Source: Sulfobacillus benefaciens
GTDB taxonomy: Bacteria; Bacillota; Sulfobacillia; Sulfobacillales; Sulfobacillaceae
Length of the DNA stretch: 35,923 nucleotides
Direction of reading: 5' to 3'
NCBI GenBank assembly: GCA_003023695.1
Contig: PXYW01000029.1
Location: forward strand, 38,999-74,921
Shown here: piece by piece, positions 33,690 to 35,923 of the stretch
Position numbering within the stretch: the first letter of the stretch is position 1
Layout: each line of letters begins with the position of its first letter
Notes under the pieces: model-generated
The model's database searches: none
What the model saw: the letters and a program-made list of their open reading frames with translations, nothing else
Told to the model about the DNA's origin: nothing
Position numbers and translations under genes: made by a program

Positions 33690-34900
33690 GCAAGGTTATC
33701 GTACCGGAAATTGGTGAATCCGTGGTCGAAGCCACCGTTGGCAATTGGTTAAAAAGTGTCGGTGACATGGTATCAGCGGGCGAGGCTCTGGTCGAGTTAG
33801 AAACCGACAAAGTAAACTTGGAGATTACCGCCAACGAAAGCGGTCAGGTCACATCTATTGACAAAACCAGTGGAGAGGTTGTTGCCGTCGGCGATGTGTT
33901 AGCAGAAATTACCCCCGTGAGCCAGGCTGAACCAGCGCCAACCGCCCCCCAGGCACCGCCTGCCGATGCACCTTTTGCCGCGGCTGAACCGTCCCCGACG
34001 GTTCGCGCTACCCCTGATGTCAGGCGGCTGGCCCGTGAACATGGTGTTGATGTGGACCAAGTTCCTACCAGCAGCAAAGGCCGGGTCACGCACCAGGATG
34101 TTGCGGCCTATGTACAATCGAGTCGTCCCCCAGTGCCCGTATCGCCATCGGCACCAAGCATTGCCGCCCCTGGGGAAAATCCCATGGCACAACCAGGGCA
34201 ACGTCCTCAAGAGCGCATTCGGATGTCCCGTCGTCGGCTCACGATTGCCCATCGACTAGTAGAAGCGCAACATACAGCAGCGATGTTGACTACCTTCAAT
34301 GAAGTCGACATGTCCGCCATTTTGGATGTAAGACGCCGCCGCAAAGACAGCTTTTTTGAAAAACATGGTGTTCGCTTGGGCTTTATGTCATTCTTTACCA
34401 AAGCGGCAATTGCAGCACTCAAGACGATGCCCCGGCTCAATGCAGAAATCCAAGGGGACGAAATGATTTTAAAGCACTACTATGACATCGGGGTCGCCGT
34501 ATCCACTGAGGCGGGCCTTGTGGTTCCCGTGGTACGTGACGCAGATCGCCTTAATTTCGCCCAACTGGAAAAACATATCGCCGAGCTGGCTCAAAAAGCG
34601 CGCGACAACACCCTCAGTCTGGACGATTTACAAGGCGGGACATTTACCATTACCAATGGGGGAGTTTTCGGCTCGTTGCTTTCCACACCCATCCTTAATG
34701 CCCCACAAGTAGCGATTCTCGGGATGCATAAAATAGAAGAGCGGCCAATCGCCATTAATGGTCAGGTCGTCATACGACCTATGATGTATCTCGCTCTCTC
34801 GTACGATCACCGCATCGTTGATGGTAGTGAAGCCGTACGGTTTTTAGTGTCCATCAAGGAATTATTAGAAGATCCCGAGGCCCTGCTGCTCGAGGGTTAA
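33686..34900 (+). CDS. sucB: 2-oxoglutarate dehydrogenase E2 (dihydrolipoamide succinyltransferase)
   Basis: The 404-residue protein has the E2 architecture: a lipoyl domain (1-75, lipoyl Lys in [13 protein letters not shown]), an Ala/Pro linker, an E1/E3-binding domain (about 110-150, [15 protein letters not shown]), and a catalytic domain ending in the active-site [17 protein letters not shown]. It transfers succinyl to CoA. TTG 33686 is the start: GAGGAGGG lies 6 bases upstream, and the TTGA overlaps the sucA stop. The E3 gene is not adjacent. Confidence 0.95.
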   Translation: MSKVIVPEIGESVVEATVGNWLKSVGDMVSAGEALVELETDKVNLEITANESGQVTSIDKTSGEVVAVGDVLAEITPVSQAEPAPTAPQAPPADAPFAAAEPSPTVRATPDVRRLAREHGVDVDQVPTSSKGRVTHQDVAAYVQSSRPPVPVSPSAPSIAAPGENPMAQPGQRPQERIRMSRRRLTIAHRLVEAQHTAAMLTTFNEVDMSAILDVRRRRKDSFFEKHGVRLGFMSFFTKAAIAALKTMPRLNAEIQGDEMILKHYYDIGVAVSTEAGLVVPVVRDADRLNFAQLEKHIAELAQKARDNTLSLDDLQGGTFTITNGGVFGSLLSTPILNAPQVAILGMHKIEERPIAINGQVVIRPMMYLALSYDHRIVDGSEAVRFLVSIKELLEDPEALLLEG

Positions 34901-34905
34901 CAATC

Positions 34906-34939
34906 GCCGAGAGGAGCGCGAGATATCGCTCCTCTCGGC
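34906..34939. terminator. 13-bp perfect hairpin between convergent sucB and Lon genes
   Basis: GCCGAGAGGAGCG (34906-34918) pairs perfectly with CGCTCCTCTCGGC (34927-34939), with an 8-base loop. The plus side is followed by ACTAAAACAG and the minus side by GATTGTTAAC, so T-runs are weak. It likely serves both genes. Confidence 0.7.
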
Positions 34940-34957
34940 ACTAAAACAGAGCCACGG

Positions 34958-35923
34958 TTAGCTGTTTTCGTTATTGTCGGGAGCTTTTTCCGCTCTCGCG
35001 CCCTTGCTTAGCACAGTGGAATATTCCCGCAACCGTGCTGCAACCCGCCCCATCACGGTATCGGACCCATCCTCCGGACTGCCCGCTCTCATTCCGGTCA
35101 GAATTTCAATCCCCTGGTCAATATGGTCGACAGCCCAAATGTGAAACCGACCTTCTCGCACCGCATCAGATACTTCATCAGATACCATCAAATTGCGCAG
35201 GTTGCGAGTGGGCACAATCACGCCTTGTTTGCCAGACAAGCCCTTAGCCAGACAGGTACGGTAAAATCCCTCAATTTTGTGATTAACTCCCCCAATCGGT
35301 TGCACTGATCCCTTTTGGTCTACCGATCCGGTCACTGCAATCCCTTGGTCAATCCCGACCCCTGCCAATTCTGATAGCAGTGCGTAAAGTTCAGCACTAG
35401 ACGCACTATCACCGTCTACCTCATCGTACATTTGCTCAAAAGCAATGCTGGCTGCCATCGTCAAAGGCGATCCTTGAGCAAATCGTCCAGCAAAAAACCC
35501 CGCTAACGTCAAAACACCCTTGGTGTGTGTGGTGCCCGACTGACGAGTTTGACGTTCAATGTTCAGAATTCCTCGTTCCCCTGCCCAGGTATTAACGGTA
35601 ATCCGCGACGGATGGCCAAACGGCAAGTCTCCTGCACTCATGACCGCCAATCCATTAATTTGTCCCGTGATGCGCCCCTCGGTCTCCAACAGCAACGTAC
35701 CATCCGAAACCAACCGCTGCATGGTTTCCTCCGGGCCCGCCGATCGGTATCTTCTTTCCGCCAACGCCTTTTTGACATGAGTGGCCTCAATTTTTAAGGC
35801 ATTCTCATTTAAAGCCCAAACTTGGGACTCTGCCAATACCCCTAACACGTCTCCCATCCGGGCGGAAATACGATCTTGGTCTTCGGCGAGAGCCGAGCCA
35901 AATTCCGCCAAAGCGGCGGCTCC
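34958..35923 (-). CDS. Lon-type ATP-dependent protease, C-terminal part only in the window
   Basis: The frame is open to the right edge, so at least 321 C-terminal residues are visible. They include the Lon protease domain with the Ser-Lys dyad: Ser in YDEVDGDSASSAELYALLSE and Lys in PIGGVNHKIEGFYRTC. The preceding segment (GQINGLAVMSAGDLPFGHPS) resembles the AAA_32/Lon_C 'Lon-related' group rather than classical LonA (subfamily from memory). The C-terminal tail (about 45 residues) is charged. The ATPase part lies outside. Confidence 0.88.
   Translation of the reverse strand, partial: GAAALAEFGSALAEDQDRISARMGDVLGVLAESQVWALNENALKIEATHVKKALAERRYRSAGPEETMQRLVSDGTLLLETEGRITGQINGLAVMSAGDLPFGHPSRITVNTWAGERGILNIERQTRQSGTTHTKGVLTLAGFFAGRFAQGSPLTMAASIAFEQMYDEVDGDSASSAELYALLSELAGVGIDQGIAVTGSVDQKGSVQPIGGVNHKIEGFYRTCLAKGLSGKQGVIVPTRNLRNLMVSDEVSDAVREGRFHIWAVDHIDQGIEILTGMRAGSPEDGSDTVMGRVAARLREYSTVLSKGARAEKAPDNNENS

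Noticed and set aside
1..35923. CRISPR array, tRNA/rRNA genes, intact insertion sequence or prophage
   Set aside because: No regularly spaced repeats, cloverleaf-like sequences, transposase frames or phage genes were seen in the window.

Overview
The window looks like chromosomal DNA from a Sulfobacillus-like acidophilic, iron- or sulfur-oxidising member of the Firmicutes. This rests on seven things: Firmicutes-type Shine-Dalgarno sites (AAGGAG, GGAGG) with frequent GTG and TTG starts; a serine-type T-box leader; the Bacillus-like acpS-alr-mazEF order; a lipoprotein with a sulfocyanin (blue copper) domain; mono-haem c cytochromes; a b6-type cytochrome; and middling base composition. The genus is inferred; no rRNA is present to confirm it. 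No tRNA, CRISPR array or intact insertion sequence was seen.

1-7541 (all minus strand, read right to left) is a housekeeping array: class I methyltransferase, acpS, bifunctional NAD(P)HX epimerase/dehydratase, alanine racemase, then mazE-mazF with its own strong promoter. It continues into an amide/gamma-glutamyl catabolic group (C26 hydrolase, asparaginase, amidohydrolase) and a truncated small ORF at the left edge. Most junctions overlap or are very tight.

7675-12175 (plus) holds a cysteine-rich peptidoglycan-binding/DUF1906 protein and an electron-transfer group: a mono-haem cytochrome c lipoprotein, a cytochrome c-sulfocyanin fusion lipoprotein, and a polytopic membrane protein with an internal duplication. 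This is the most distinctive part of the window. 12233-13969 (minus) is a peptide-type ABC substrate-binding lipoprotein with no permease beside it. 14206-14760 holds a decayed Rpn/PD-(D/E)XK-type gene.

14770-18837 (minus) is an overlapping three-gene unit: P1-family aminopeptidase, molybdopterin oxidoreductase and glutamate formiminotransferase. Divergent from it, a T-box controls a serine pathway operon (class V aminotransferase plus serA). Then come a 3-methyladenine DNA glycosylase (minus), DUF763 (plus) and an aldo/keto reductase (minus).

25040-27187 contains small membrane proteins and a b6-type quinol-oxidising module: a cytochrome b6-like subunit, a second subunit with a large soluble domain, a two-helix protein, and a hidden 29-residue single-helix peptide at the head of the operon. 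27679-29708 is leuCD. An EamA transporter (minus) follows, then sucA-sucB (2-oxoglutarate dehydrogenase E1 and E2). The right edge carries the C-terminal part of a Lon-type protease.

Functionally, the two electron-transfer groups (c-haem/cupredoxin lipoproteins and the b6-type module) could belong to one respiratory chain carrying electrons between quinol and outer-face copper/haem carriers. That link is inference, because no Rieske protein or terminal oxidase lies in the window.
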